Assembly: GCA_033344815.1 (NCBI GenBank)
Contig: JAWPMR010000001.1
Location: 4,636,136 to 4,700,135 of the forward strand
Reading direction: 5' to 3'
DNA: 64,000 nucleotides
Origin: Paracoccaceae bacterium
Lineage (GTDB): Bacteria > Pseudomonadota > Alphaproteobacteria > Rhodobacterales > Rhodobacteraceae
Shown here: positions 24,575 to 33,616 of the stretch, piece by piece
Layout of the letters: the number at the start of each line of letters is the position of its first letter
Position numbering within the stretch: position 1 is the first letter of the stretch
Notes under the pieces: generated by a model
What the model saw: only the letters and a program-made list of their open reading frames with translations
Told to the model about the DNA's origin: nothing
Database searches by the model: none
Position numbers and translations under genes: made by a program

Positions 24575-25663
24575 ATGACCTTGATATTGGAAGGGGTGTC
24601 TAAAACTGTTGGTGGGGAAACCCATATTTACCCAACAGACATAGAGCTTCAAAAAGGCACGATGAACGTGCTTTTGGGGCCAACCTTGTCGGGCAAAACG
24701 TCGCTGATGCGGCTGATGGCCGGGCTTGACGTTCCGGCGACGGGGCGGGTGATCTGGCAGGGTGAAGACGTGACCGGCATGCGTGTTCAGGACCGCAAGG
24801 TCGCGATGGTATACCAGCAATTCATCAATTACCCTTCCATGACCGTTTATGACAACATCGCCTCTCCGATGCGGCTTTTGGGCCAGTCGCGCTCTGAAAT
24901 TGACAAACGCGTGCGTGACACGGCGGACCTGATGAAGTTGACGCCAATGTTGGACCGCAAACCGCTGGAACTATCGGGCGGACAACAACAACGGTGCGCG
25001 CTGGCGCGCGCGCTTGTCAAAAACGCAGGTCTTGTGTTGCTGGATGAACCGTTGGCGAACCTCGATTACAAACTGCGCGAAGAGTTGCGCGCAGAAATCC
25101 CCAAGATCTTTGAAGAATCCGGCTCGATCTTTGTCTACGCGACAACCGAGCCCGAAGAGGCGCTCTTGCTGGGCGGGAACACGGCGGCGCTTTGGCAGGG
25201 TAACGTCACGCAGTTCGGCCCGACGCCGTCGGTGTATCGCAAGCCGGTGAACGCAACCACGGCCCGCGTTTTTTCCGATCCGCCAATGAATTTCCTGAAG
25301 ATTGCGAAAAAGAATGGCGCGCTTTCATTTGGCGACGCCCAGGCTATGGCCGCCCCTTCGGGATCAGAAAACCTGCCGGATGGCACATATATGGCTGGGT
25401 TCCGGCCTAACCATTTGGAACTCTCGCCACATGCAGCAGGGGCGATGTCTTTCAACACAAAACTGACTGTGACAGAAATTACCGGCTCTGAAACCTTTGT
25501 GCACCTTGAGCACCATGGCGAGCGTTGGGTCGGCCTCGTACACGGCGTGCAGAGTTTGACACCCGGTCAGGATTTGGAAGTTTTTCTGGACCCCGCACAT
25601 GTTTACATTTTTGGGGAGGACGGCAATCTGCTCGCCGCCGCCCCCTATGCAAAGGCCGCATAA
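24575..25663 (+). CDS. glpS: Glycerol ABC transporter ATP-binding protein GlpS
   Basis: This 362-residue ATPase is one of two different nucleotide-binding subunits of the glycerol ABC transporter. Walker A is GPTLSGKTS (residues 35-43), the signature LSGGQQQR (133-140) is canonical, and Walker B is LVLLDEP. The switch histidine is missing: the usual THD is TTE here, with Thr191 in place of His. A C-terminal regulatory TOBE-type domain follows. The name follows the Rhizobium glpDSTPQUV order. It lies 12 nt after glpD and overlaps glpT (TAATG). Confidence 0.92.
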   Translation: MTLILEGVSKTVGGETHIYPTDIELQKGTMNVLLGPTLSGKTSLMRLMAGLDVPATGRVIWQGEDVTGMRVQDRKVAMVYQQFINYPSMTVYDNIASPMRLLGQSRSEIDKRVRDTADLMKLTPMLDRKPLELSGGQQQRCALARALVKNAGLVLLDEPLANLDYKLREELRAEIPKIFEESGSIFVYATTEPEEALLLGGNTAALWQGNVTQFGPTPSVYRKPVNATTARVFSDPPMNFLKIAKKNGALSFGDAQAMAAPSGSENLPDGTYMAGFRPNHLELSPHAAGAMSFNTKLTVTEITGSETFVHLEHHGERWVGLVHGVQSLTPGQDLEVFLDPAHVYIFGEDGNLLAAAPYAKAA

Positions 25664-26748
25664 TGGCAAAGATCTCGCTTGATAACCTGGCTCATTCTTA
25701 TCTGCCCAAACCGACATCCGAGGATGATTTCGCCCTCAAGGAGTTAAACCATGATTGGGTGGACGGCGAGGCTTATGCTCTGCTCGGGGCGTCGGGGTGT
25801 GGTAAATCCACCTTGCTCAACATTATTTCGGGCCTGTTGCACCCCAGTCAGGGGCGCATCCTGTTCAATGATCGTGATGTGACCCATGCGCCCACGGCCG
25901 AGCGCAACATTGCGCAAGTGTTTCAGTTTCCGGTCGTCTACGACACGATGAGCGTGCATGATAATCTGGCCTTTCCTCTGCGCAATCGCGGCGCCGATAC
26001 ATCATATATCGCACAGCGGGTGAACCAGATCGCCAAGATGATTGGCATGGAAGAGGAACTGAACCGCAAGGCGCGCGGGTTGACGGCAGATGCCAAGCAA
26101 AAAATCTCTCTCGGGCGTGGGATGGTGCGAGAGGATGTGAATGCCTTGCTTTTTGATGAACCGCTCACCGTGATTGATCCGCATATGAAATGGGAGTTGC
26201 GCACGCAGCTGAAATCCCTGCACCATGAATTTGGTCACACAATGATTTACGTCACGCACGACCAGACCGAGGCGCTGACTTTCGCCGATAAGGTCGTGGT
26301 GATGTATGACGGTCGCGTCGTACAGATCGGCACACCGCAGGAATTGTTTGAACGTCCCGCGCATACCTTTGTGGGGTATTTCATCGGCTCACCGGGTATG
26401 AACCTGTTTGAGGCGGAAATAGAGGGTGCCGCCGCCCAGATCGCGGGCGTGTCTGTGCCTTTGGGGGCGGGATATGCGCCAGCCAAAGGCAAACTGCAAG
26501 TTGGTGTGCGGCCTGAGTTTGTCAAGCTGACTGGTAACACGGGTGGCGTTCCTGCGCGGGTGAAACGCGTTGAGGATGTGGGGCGCCACAAGATCATCCG
26601 TCTTGATGTAGAGGGGCGCGAGATCAGCGCCATCATGGGAGAGGGCGATACGATCTCGGATGGGGCGCAGAACATCACATTCGATCCCGAAGGCATCAAT
26701 GTCTACGCTGATGACTGGCGGATCGCACCAGAAGGGGAGGCCGCCTGA
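25663..26748 (+). CDS. glpT: Glycerol ABC transporter ATP-binding protein GlpT
   Basis: This 361-residue ATPase is the partner of GlpS. Walker A GASGCGKST (42-50), Walker B ALLFDE and the switch His199 in YVTHDQTEAL are intact. The ABC signature is degenerate: the position of LSGGQ reads LTADA (140-144). In a GlpS-GlpT dimer this defect would share one composite site with the missing His of GlpS. The ATG at 25663 overlaps the glpS stop; in-frame upstream starts lie within glpS. This GlpT is an ABC ATPase and is not the E. coli glycerol-3-phosphate antiporter of the same name. Confidence 0.92.
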   Translation: MAKISLDNLAHSYLPKPTSEDDFALKELNHDWVDGEAYALLGASGCGKSTLLNIISGLLHPSQGRILFNDRDVTHAPTAERNIAQVFQFPVVYDTMSVHDNLAFPLRNRGADTSYIAQRVNQIAKMIGMEEELNRKARGLTADAKQKISLGRGMVREDVNALLFDEPLTVIDPHMKWELRTQLKSLHHEFGHTMIYVTHDQTEALTFADKVVVMYDGRVVQIGTPQELFERPAHTFVGYFIGSPGMNLFEAEIEGAAAQIAGVSVPLGAGYAPAKGKLQVGVRPEFVKLTGNTGGVPARVKRVEDVGRHKIIRLDVEGREISAIMGEGDTISDGAQNITFDPEGINVYADDWRIAPEGEAA

Positions 26749-27620
26749 TGAACAAGACAGTCAATCAAAAAGCATGGTTTCTGGTGTTGCCAGTGTTGGT
26801 GCTCGTAGCGTTTTCCGCCGTGATCCCACTGATGACGGTGGTGAATTATTCTGTGCAGGACACCTTTGGAAACAACCAGTTTTTCTGGGCCGGACTTGAA
26901 TGGTTCGAAGAGATGCTCGCCGAAGAACGCATGTGGGACGCGCTTTGGCGGCAATTGATGTTCTCGGGTATCATTCTGGCCATTGAAATTCCGCTGGGGA
27001 TTTTTGTGGCCCTCAACATGCCCAAATCCGGGTTCTGGGCGTCCTTTTGTCTGGTGATGATGTCCCTGCCATTGCTGATCCCGTGGAACGTTGTGGGCAC
27101 CATCTGGCAGATCTTTGGCCGTGTGGATATTGGTCTTCTGGGTTACACCCTTGATAAAATGGGGATTTCCTACAACTATACGCAGGACATATTTGCAGCA
27201 TGGGTCACGGTCATCGTGATGGATGTCTGGCATTGGACCTCGCTGGTCGCGCTTTTGGCCTATGCAGGCTTGCAATCCATCCCTGACGCTTACTATCAGG
27301 CTGCCAAAATCGATCAGGCCAGCCGCTGGGCCGTGTTCCGCTACATCGAACTGCCCAAGATGGCGGGAGTCTTGATGATCGCGATTCTGCTGCGCTTCAT
27401 GGACAGTTTCATGATCTATACCGAACCCTTTGTGGTTACGGGAGGCGGGCCGGGCAATGCAACGACCTTCCTGTCGATTGATCTGGTGAAAATGGCGCTG
27501 GGGCAGTTCGACCTTGGACCAGCTGCTGCGTTCTCGATCATGTATTTCCTTGTGATCCTGTTGATTTCATGGGTGTTTTACACCGTCATGACGAACCTTG
27601 ATAAACGGGACGGTGTATAA
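26748..27620 (+). CDS. glpP: Glycerol ABC transporter permease GlpP
   Basis: This 290-residue inner-membrane protein has six predicted helices and the MalF-type ATPase-contact loop AYYQAAKIDQASRWAVFRYIELPKMAGVLMIAILL. The N-terminal helix FLVLPVLVLVAFSAVIPLMTVVNYSV is typical of the group. It overlaps the stops and starts of glpT (TGATG) and glpQ (TAATG). It forms the channel with GlpQ. Confidence 0.93.
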   Translation: MNKTVNQKAWFLVLPVLVLVAFSAVIPLMTVVNYSVQDTFGNNQFFWAGLEWFEEMLAEERMWDALWRQLMFSGIILAIEIPLGIFVALNMPKSGFWASFCLVMMSLPLLIPWNVVGTIWQIFGRVDIGLLGYTLDKMGISYNYTQDIFAAWVTVIVMDVWHWTSLVALLAYAGLQSIPDAYYQAAKIDQASRWAVFRYIELPKMAGVLMIAILLRFMDSFMIYTEPFVVTGGGPGNATTFLSIDLVKMALGQFDLGPAAAFSIMYFLVILLISWVFYTVMTNLDKRDGV

Positions 27621-28501
27621 TGACCGATACAACCCTACAGTCGGCAGCCACCGGACAGATGGCCGCGAGTGATGTGAAAACCGCCCGTCGCAAGGGGCCA
27701 AAGATCAACGGTTCCGCCGTTGTTATGGGGCTCTACCTGCTGTTCTTGTTGCTGCCGATCTACTGGCTGCTGAACATGAGCCTGAAAACGAATACCGAGA
27801 TTTTGGGCTCGTTCTCGCTCTGGCCGCGCGATCTGACGCTGGCGAATTATATCAAAATCTTGACGGATGAGAGCTGGTACATCGGCTATATCAACTCGCT
27901 GATCTATGTGGTGATGAACACCGTGATCAGCCTCGCCGTGGCGCTGCCCGCAGCCTACGCGTTCTCGCGTTATTCCTTCATGGGCGACAAACATCTGTTC
28001 TTTTGGTTGCTGACCAACCGAATGGCGCCGCCTGCGGTTTTTGCGCTACCGTTCTTTCAGCTTTATTCGTCTGTTGGGCTGTTTGACACGCATATCGCCG
28101 TGGCTTTGGCGCATTGCCTGTTCAACGTGCCGCTGGCGGTCTGGATCCTCGAGGGTTTCATGCGCGGTGTCCCCAAAGAGATCGACGAGACGGCCTATCT
28201 GGACGGCTACTCCTTCCCACGTTTCTTTATCCGCATCTTCACGCCACTGATCGCGTCGGGGATCGGTGTGGCGGCCTTCTTCTGCTTCATGTTCTCATGG
28301 GTGGAACTGCTTTTGAGCCGCACGCTGACCACGGTGGATGCCAAACCCATCGCCGCGATCATGACCCGGACCCAAGGGGCCGCCGGTATCGACTGGGGTG
28401 TGTTAGCCGCAGCAGGTGTGCTGACAATCGTGCCGGGGGCTTTGGTGATCTATTTTGTCCGTAACTACATTGCTAAGGGCTTTGCCCTCGGGAGGGTGTG
28501 A
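27620..28501 (+). CDS. glpQ: Glycerol ABC transporter permease GlpQ
   Basis: This 293-residue MalG-type permease pairs with GlpP. After a polar N-terminus of about 30 residues, six helices follow; the ATPase-contact loop is EIDETAYLDGYSFPRFFIRIFTPLIASGIGVAAFF. The C-terminal helix ends VIYFVRNYIAKGFALGRV, as in MalG-type proteins. Its stop overlaps the start of the small unknown ORF that follows (TGATG). This GlpQ is a permease and is not glycerophosphodiester phosphodiesterase. Confidence 0.93.
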   Translation: MTDTTLQSAATGQMAASDVKTARRKGPKINGSAVVMGLYLLFLLLPIYWLLNMSLKTNTEILGSFSLWPRDLTLANYIKILTDESWYIGYINSLIYVVMNTVISLAVALPAAYAFSRYSFMGDKHLFFWLLTNRMAPPAVFALPFFQLYSSVGLFDTHIAVALAHCLFNVPLAVWILEGFMRGVPKEIDETAYLDGYSFPRFFIRIFTPLIASGIGVAAFFCFMFSWVELLLSRTLTTVDAKPIAAIMTRTQGAAGIDWGVLAAAGVLTIVPGALVIYFVRNYIAKGFALGRV

Positions 28502-28782
28502 TGTCCAACGTGAAGTATTGGGTGTTCCGAAAACACGAAAGCCTCAAAGAAATATGGCAATTTAAGACTAAGGCCGGATGCCTGTCTGACAAGCAGGCGG
28601 AAGCAGTATTGCAGCGGTTAGCTAGCACGGATCTTACCGCTGAAGAAGTCATCGAGAGTTCTCTTCGAAAAAACTGCAAAAACTACCGCCCCCTTCTAGA
28701 AGTCCAAGGTAAATATGGCAAATCTTTGACTTTGAGCCTTGGCGAAAACCCTTGGTACACCGCAAGAGTTGAGGAATTTTAA
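28501..28782 (+). CDS. Uncharacterised 93-residue protein inserted between glpQ and glpU
   Basis: This small soluble protein is rich in Lys and Glu, has two cysteines and no membrane segment or signal peptide. The middle, LSDKQAEAVLQRLASTDLTAEEVIESSLRK, looks helical. The start ATG overlaps the glpQ stop, and glpU begins 1 nt after its own stop, so it is fully embedded in the operon. The classic order is glpQ followed directly by glpU. Its codon use is visibly richer in A and T than its neighbours, for example AAA AAA TGC AAA AAC, which hints at a later insertion. I do not recognise a family. Confidence 0.7.
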   Translation: MSNVKYWVFRKHESLKEIWQFKTKAGCLSDKQAEAVLQRLASTDLTAEEVIESSLRKNCKNYRPLLEVQGKYGKSLTLSLGENPWYTARVEEF

Positions 28783-28783
28783 T

Positions 28784-29056
28784 ATGGCATGGATGGCATG
28801 GACCGTACCGACGGCAATCTTTTTCGCGGTGATCGCAAGCCTGTTGATCATCTTCACAATTCTCGCCATCAAATACCCTGAGACGCCCCGTGTGGGCATC
28901 TTGCGGATCGAAACAACGCGGGGGGATCGTTTGTTCATCACCCTGCTGGGCTCAGCCTTTATCAACCTGATCTGGCTGGGTCTTGAGGTCGCACCACAGC
29001 CCTATGCGCTGCTGGCGTGTCTGGTCTATGCCGTGGCGGTGTTCCGCTGGGTGTAG
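28784..29056 (+). CDS. glpU: Small membrane protein GlpU (DUF2160 type)
   Basis: This 90-residue protein has three predicted membrane segments (FFAVIASLLIIFTILAI, LFITLLGSAFINLIWLGL, ALLACLVYAVAVFRWV) separated by the conserved RVGILRIETTRGDRLF stretch. This matches the small GlpU/DUF2160 protein found in glycerol ABC operons; its job there is unknown, possibly in assembly or stability of the permease. The ATG at 28784 is 1 nt past the stop of the preceding ORF. A longer in-frame start inside that ORF is possible but gives a non-family N-terminus. Confidence 0.88.
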   Translation: MAWMAWTVPTAIFFAVIASLLIIFTILAIKYPETPRVGILRIETTRGDRLFITLLGSAFINLIWLGLEVAPQPYALLACLVYAVAVFRWV

Positions 29057-29132
29057 AACAAGAAGAATGGGATGCTCCGAACAATCGGGGCCTCATATAA
29101 AAACAGTTCAATAATGTCTTGGGAGGACTCAC

Positions 29133-30854
29133 ATGAACTTTACACTGAAATCCACCACAGCCATAGGCGCGATGGTCGCGTGCATGGCAATGCCGGCCTG
29201 GGCCGACATGGAGGCTGCGAACGCGTTTCTCGATAATGAGATCGCCGGGCTTTCCGTGCTCGACCGTGCCGCACAGGAAGCGGAGATGCAGTTCTTCGTC
29301 GATGCAGCGGCCCCCTTTGCGGGCATGGAGATCAAGGTGGTCTCCGAGACGATCACGACCCATGAATATGAAAGCCAAGTGCTTGCCCCGGCCTTTACAG
29401 CCATTACCGGCATCAAGGTCACGCATGACCTGATCGGCGAAGGCGACGTTGTTGAAAAGCTGCAAACACAAATGCAGTCGGGCGAAAACATCTATGACGC
29501 CTATGTCAACGACAGCGATCTGATCGGCACGCATTGGCGTTACAAGCAGGTGCGCAACCTGACCGACTGGATGGCGGGTGAGGGCGCGGATGTGACCCTG
29601 TCGAGCCTTGATGTCGACGATTTCATCGGCACATCGTTCACAACCGGCCCGGACGGCAAATTGTATCAACTGCCCACACAGCAGTTCGCGAACCTCTATT
29701 GGTTCCGGTATGATTGGTTCAACGACGAGCAGAACAAAGCTGATTTCCAAGAGAAATACGGCTATGAACTGGGCGTTCCGGTGAACTGGACAGCCTACGA
29801 GGACATCGCGGAATTCTTCACCGGTCGGGATCTGAGCCGCATGGGTGTTGAAGGCGAAGTCTTTGGCAACATGGACTACGGCAAGAAAGATCCGTCTTTG
29901 GGTTGGCGCTACACGGACGCGTGGATGTCCATGGCAGGCATGGGCGACGTCGGTGAGCCAAACGGTCTGCCGGTCGATGAATGGGGTATCCGGGTGAATG
30001 AGAATTCACAGCCAACCGGGTCATGTGTTGCGCGCGGGGGGGCGACCAATTCGCCAGCCGCCGTTTATGCGGTGACCAAGGCCATTGAATGGCTGCAGAA
30101 ATACTCGCCGCCCGCAGCAGCAGGTATGACATTCGGCGAAGCGGGTCCAATCCCGGCGCAAGGCAATGTGGCCCAGCAGATGTTCTGGTACACTGCCTTT
30201 ACCGCCGCGACCGTGCAGCCTGATCTGCCCGTGATGAACGAAGATGGCACGCCCAAGTGGCGCATGGCACCTTCGCCCCACGGTGTGTACTGGAAAGAAG
30301 GCCAGAAGATTGGCTACCAGGACGCAGGCAGCTGGACGTTGATGGAATCCACACCCGTGGACCGCGCGAAAGCCGCGTGGCTCTATGCGCAGTTCGTCGT
30401 GTCGAAAACGGTTGATCTGAAGAAATCTGACGTTGGTCTGACATTCATTCGTGAATCGACAATCGACAGTGATCACTTCACCGATCGTGCGGACAAACTG
30501 GGTGGTCTGGTAGAATTCTACCGCTCACCAGCGCGCGTTGCATGGTCGCCAACCGGCACAAACGTTCCGGACTATCCAAAGCTGGCGCAGCTGTGGTGGC
30601 AGAACATCGGCGACGCAATGTCCGGTGCGAAAACACCTCAGGAAGCGCTTGATGCATTGTGCTCGGATCAGGAGCGTGTGCTTGAGCGCCTTGAGCGTGC
30701 CGGTGTCCAGGGCGATCTTGGTCCGGTCCTCAATGAGGAAATGAGTGCAGAGCACTGGTTTGCTCAACCGGGCGCACCTTACCCCAAGCTGGAGAACGAA
30801 GACGAAGAGCCAATGACCGTCAGCTACGATGAGCTGATCAAATCCTGGCAGTAA
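29133..30854 (+). CDS. glpV: Glycerol ABC transporter substrate-binding protein GlpV
   Basis: This 573-residue periplasmic binding protein is long for the family of extracellular solute-binding proteins but matches the GlpV size. It begins with a signal peptide (TAIGAMVACMAMPAWA, cleavage before DM). Later stretches QLPTQQFANLYWFRYDWF and GAPYPKLENEDEEPMTVSYDEL are group features. GGGAGG lies before the ATG after a 76-nt gap from glpU. A strong terminator follows, so glpV may end the main transcript, with partial read-through to glpK. Confidence 0.92.
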   Translation: MNFTLKSTTAIGAMVACMAMPAWADMEAANAFLDNEIAGLSVLDRAAQEAEMQFFVDAAAPFAGMEIKVVSETITTHEYESQVLAPAFTAITGIKVTHDLIGEGDVVEKLQTQMQSGENIYDAYVNDSDLIGTHWRYKQVRNLTDWMAGEGADVTLSSLDVDDFIGTSFTTGPDGKLYQLPTQQFANLYWFRYDWFNDEQNKADFQEKYGYELGVPVNWTAYEDIAEFFTGRDLSRMGVEGEVFGNMDYGKKDPSLGWRYTDAWMSMAGMGDVGEPNGLPVDEWGIRVNENSQPTGSCVARGGATNSPAAVYAVTKAIEWLQKYSPPAAAGMTFGEAGPIPAQGNVAQQMFWYTAFTAATVQPDLPVMNEDGTPKWRMAPSPHGVYWKEGQKIGYQDAGSWTLMESTPVDRAKAAWLYAQFVVSKTVDLKKSDVGLTFIRESTIDSDHFTDRADKLGGLVEFYRSPARVAWSPTGTNVPDYPKLAQLWWQNIGDAMSGAKTPQEALDALCSDQERVLERLERAGVQGDLGPVLNEEMSAEHWFAQPGAPYPKLENEDEEPMTVSYDELIKSWQ

Positions 30855-30868
30855 GTCTTTGACCTTTG

Positions 30869-30900
30869 GCCGGGGCGCATTCTTGCGCCCCGGCTTTTTT
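30869..30900 (+). terminator. Rho-independent terminator after glpV
   Basis: GCCGGGGCGCA (30869-30879) pairs perfectly with TGCGCCCCGGC (30884-30894) around a 4-nt loop and is followed by six T. It is the clearest terminator in the window and lies between glpV and glpK, so glpK is probably expressed by read-through or from its own promoter. Confidence 0.88.
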
Positions 30901-30976
30901 GCCGGCAGAAATGCCTGGAACCCTTCAAAAAGGGCAAAATTGCCCGACACCCATCAGACAACGCCCGGGGGACTCC

Positions 30977-32464
30977 ATGACCCATATTCTCGCTATTGAT
31001 CAGGGAACGACCTCTTCACGCGCGATCATTTTTGACGCTGAGATGAAGATCAAAGCCAGCGCGCAGGAAGAGTTCCCCCAGCATTTCCCCGACAGTGGTT
31101 GGGTCGAACATGATCCCGGTGATTTGTGGTCTACCACGGCGGGGACCTGCCGTGCGGTGATCGAAAAGGCCGGTTTGGGGCCCGATGACATCGCCGCTAT
31201 TGGCATCACAAACCAACGTGAAACGGTTGTGGTCTGGGACAAGGAGACTGGGCACCCCATTCACAACGCCATCGTCTGGCAGGATCGCCGTACGGCTGAG
31301 TATTGTCGGCAATTGCGCGAGGCCGGGCATGATGTGATGATCACGGCCAAGACTGGATTGCTGGCCGATCCTTATTTTTCAGGCACGAAACTGAAATGGA
31401 TTCTCGATCATGTGGACGGCGCCCGCGACCGAGCGCGCAAAGGCGAGTTGCTGTTTGGCACCGTTGATAGCTTCCTGATCTGGAAACTGACCGGTGGAGC
31501 GGCGCATGTGACGGATGCCACCAACGCCGCCCGTACCTCGCTTTACGACATTCACAAGGGGCGTTGGAGTACGTCAATTTGCGCGTTGTTCGACATCCCG
31601 ATGGAGATGCTGCCCGAGGTCAAGGATTGCGCCGCGGATTTCGGCACCACGCGCCCTGATCTGTTTGGTCGTCCGATCCCCATTCTGGGCGTTGCCGGGG
31701 ATCAGCAGGCCGCCACAATCGGGCAGGCTTGTTTTGAGCCGGGCATGTTAAAATCGACTTATGGGACGGGCTGTTTCGCCTTGCTGAATACAGGTGAAAC
31801 GGCGGTGACCTCGAAAAATCGCTTGCTGACGACAATTGCTTATCAGTTTGACGGTAAACCGACCTACGCGCTCGAAGGGTCAATTTTCGTGGCAGGCGCG
31901 GTGGTGCAATGGTTGCGCGATGGTCTCAAAATCATTCGCGAGGCCTCTGAAACCCAGCCTTTGGCCGAAAAAGCGGACCCCCATCAAAATGTGGTCTTGG
32001 TGCCAGCGTTTGTGGGGTTAGGTGCGCCCTATTGGAACGCAGAGTGTCGTGGAGCGGTGTTTGGGCTGACCCGGAATTCAGGCCCCGAAGAATATGCCAA
32101 AGCCGCACTGGAAAGTGTTGGCTATCAGACCCGTGATCTGCTCGAGGCCATGCAAGCCGATTGGCAGGGTGAAGGGGCAGGGGCTACGCTGCGGGTGGAT
32201 GGGGGGATGTCCGCCTCCGATTGGGCGATGCAGTTTCTGTCAGACATCATTGCGGCCCCGGTGGATCGCCCGCAGGTATTGGAAACCACCGCCCTTGGGG
32301 CCGCGTGGCTGGCAGGGCAACGCGCAGGGGTTTACCCTGATATGGCCGGTTTCGCAAAGAACTGGGCGCTTGAGCACAAATTTACCCCGGATATGGATGA
32401 AAGCCAGCGCGATCAAAAATACGCAGCATGGAAACGTGCTGTGGCTGCCACCATGAGCTTTTGA
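30977..32464 (+). CDS. glpK: Glycerol kinase (GlpK)
   Basis: This 495-residue FGGY-family kinase phosphorylates glycerol to glycerol-3-phosphate in the cytosol. Signatures include the phosphate-binding N-terminus [39 protein letters not shown], the FGGY box [20 protein letters not shown] and [12 protein letters not shown]. The ATG at 30977 gives the standard length. It follows the glpV terminator and is followed after 5 nt by an iron-type alcohol dehydrogenase gene. Confidence 0.96.
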   Translation: MTHILAIDQGTTSSRAIIFDAEMKIKASAQEEFPQHFPDSGWVEHDPGDLWSTTAGTCRAVIEKAGLGPDDIAAIGITNQRETVVVWDKETGHPIHNAIVWQDRRTAEYCRQLREAGHDVMITAKTGLLADPYFSGTKLKWILDHVDGARDRARKGELLFGTVDSFLIWKLTGGAAHVTDATNAARTSLYDIHKGRWSTSICALFDIPMEMLPEVKDCAADFGTTRPDLFGRPIPILGVAGDQQAATIGQACFEPGMLKSTYGTGCFALLNTGETAVTSKNRLLTTIAYQFDGKPTYALEGSIFVAGAVVQWLRDGLKIIREASETQPLAEKADPHQNVVLVPAFVGLGAPYWNAECRGAVFGLTRNSGPEEYAKAALESVGYQTRDLLEAMQADWQGEGAGATLRVDGGMSASDWAMQFLSDIIAAPVDRPQVLETTALGAAWLAGQRAGVYPDMAGFAKNWALEHKFTPDMDESQRDQKYAAWKRAVAATMSF

Positions 32465-32469
32465 CCCGC

Positions 32470-33612
32470 ATGGGTTTTAGCTTTCTGACGCCGGGACGCA
32501 TTGAGTTTGGACGCGGAACGCGCGCGCTCACAGCGGAAAGAACCTGTGCTTTTGGCAAAACGGTATTGCTGGTGCGTGGCAGTTCCGTGGCTTGGGTTGA
32601 TGCGTTGGAAACGGAACTGAGGGACAGAGGCTGTACCGTGACCTCTGTTCTAAGCAGGGGGGAACCGAGCGTCCGCGATGTGCAATCTGCTTTGCAGATA
32701 GGGCGAAATGCGAAGGTTGATATGGTGCTGGCCGTGGGCGGCGGTGCCGTAATTGATTTGGGCAAGGTGGTGGCCGCATTGTTACCCGCGCCCGGAGACA
32801 TCATGGATCATCTCGAAGGTGTCGGCGCTGGCAAGCCGCTTGTCGCTGATTCGCTGCCATTCATTGCGGTGCCTACGACCGCGGGAACCGGCGCGGAAGT
32901 CACCAAAAACGCAGTGATCACCGTGCCCGACGCAGGCCGCAAAGTCAGTCTGCGCGATGATCGTATGGTGGCAGATGTCGCGATACTTGATCCCGCGTTG
33001 ACGGATCATACGCCAAGGGCGCAGACTTTTGCCTCCGGTCTGGATGCGCTGACGCAAGTGATCGAACCCTATTTGTCAAACCGCGCGAACCCATTGACGG
33101 ACGCAGTCTGTTGCGCCGCCATTCCAGCTGGCGCTGCGGCACTGGCGCAATTGGCGCGCGCCGAAGATGCTGAAGCACGCGATACCATGGCTTTTGTCAG
33201 CCTGTCGGGCGGTCTCGCGCTTGCAAACGCCGGGTTGGGTGCCGTGCATGGGCTGGCAGGTGTTTTGGGCGGGCGACTGGGCGCACCACATGGCTTGATT
33301 TGCGGACGTTTGATGGGGCCAATTCTGACAGCCAACAGGACGGCGCTCAAAAAAATCAATGACGAGGGCTTGCGATTTGAGGATGTCGCGCGGTGGCTTG
33401 GGCAGGGTCTTGATATAGAGAAGTCAGATGTCTTCGACGCTTTGCCGGCACTCTTGGATCAATGGAACGTGCCGCGGCTTGGCCAATGGGTGACGCCATC
33501 GACAGATCTCGAAGCAATTGCCCAAGAAGCAGCCGGCGCATCATCGATGAAGGCAAATCCCTGCGTGTTGAGCATTCCGGCGCTGATACAGGCGATGCAG
33601 CAGTCTTTATGA
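32470..33612 (+). CDS. Iron-containing alcohol dehydrogenase
   Basis: This 380-residue enzyme belongs to the iron-type alcohol dehydrogenase family (also 1,3-propanediol, lactaldehyde and maleylacetate reductases). The NAD-binding loop is LAVGGGAVIDLGKVV and a second motif is VPTTAGTGAEVTKNAVI. Of the four usual metal ligands Asp192, His260 and His274 are present, but the His of DALTH is Gln196 in DALTQVIE, a change found in some subfamilies. It follows glpK by 5 nt with a start ATG at 32470, so it may act on glycerol-derived or C3 aldehydes. It converges with frcR, leaving a 4-nt gap. Confidence 0.88.
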   Translation: MGFSFLTPGRIEFGRGTRALTAERTCAFGKTVLLVRGSSVAWVDALETELRDRGCTVTSVLSRGEPSVRDVQSALQIGRNAKVDMVLAVGGGAVIDLGKVVAALLPAPGDIMDHLEGVGAGKPLVADSLPFIAVPTTAGTGAEVTKNAVITVPDAGRKVSLRDDRMVADVAILDPALTDHTPRAQTFASGLDALTQVIEPYLSNRANPLTDAVCCAAIPAGAAALAQLARAEDAEARDTMAFVSLSGGLALANAGLGAVHGLAGVLGGRLGAPHGLICGRLMGPILTANRTALKKINDEGLRFEDVARWLGQGLDIEKSDVFDALPALLDQWNVPRLGQWVTPSTDLEAIAQEAAGASSMKANPCVLSIPALIQAMQQSL

Positions 33613-33616
33613 GACC

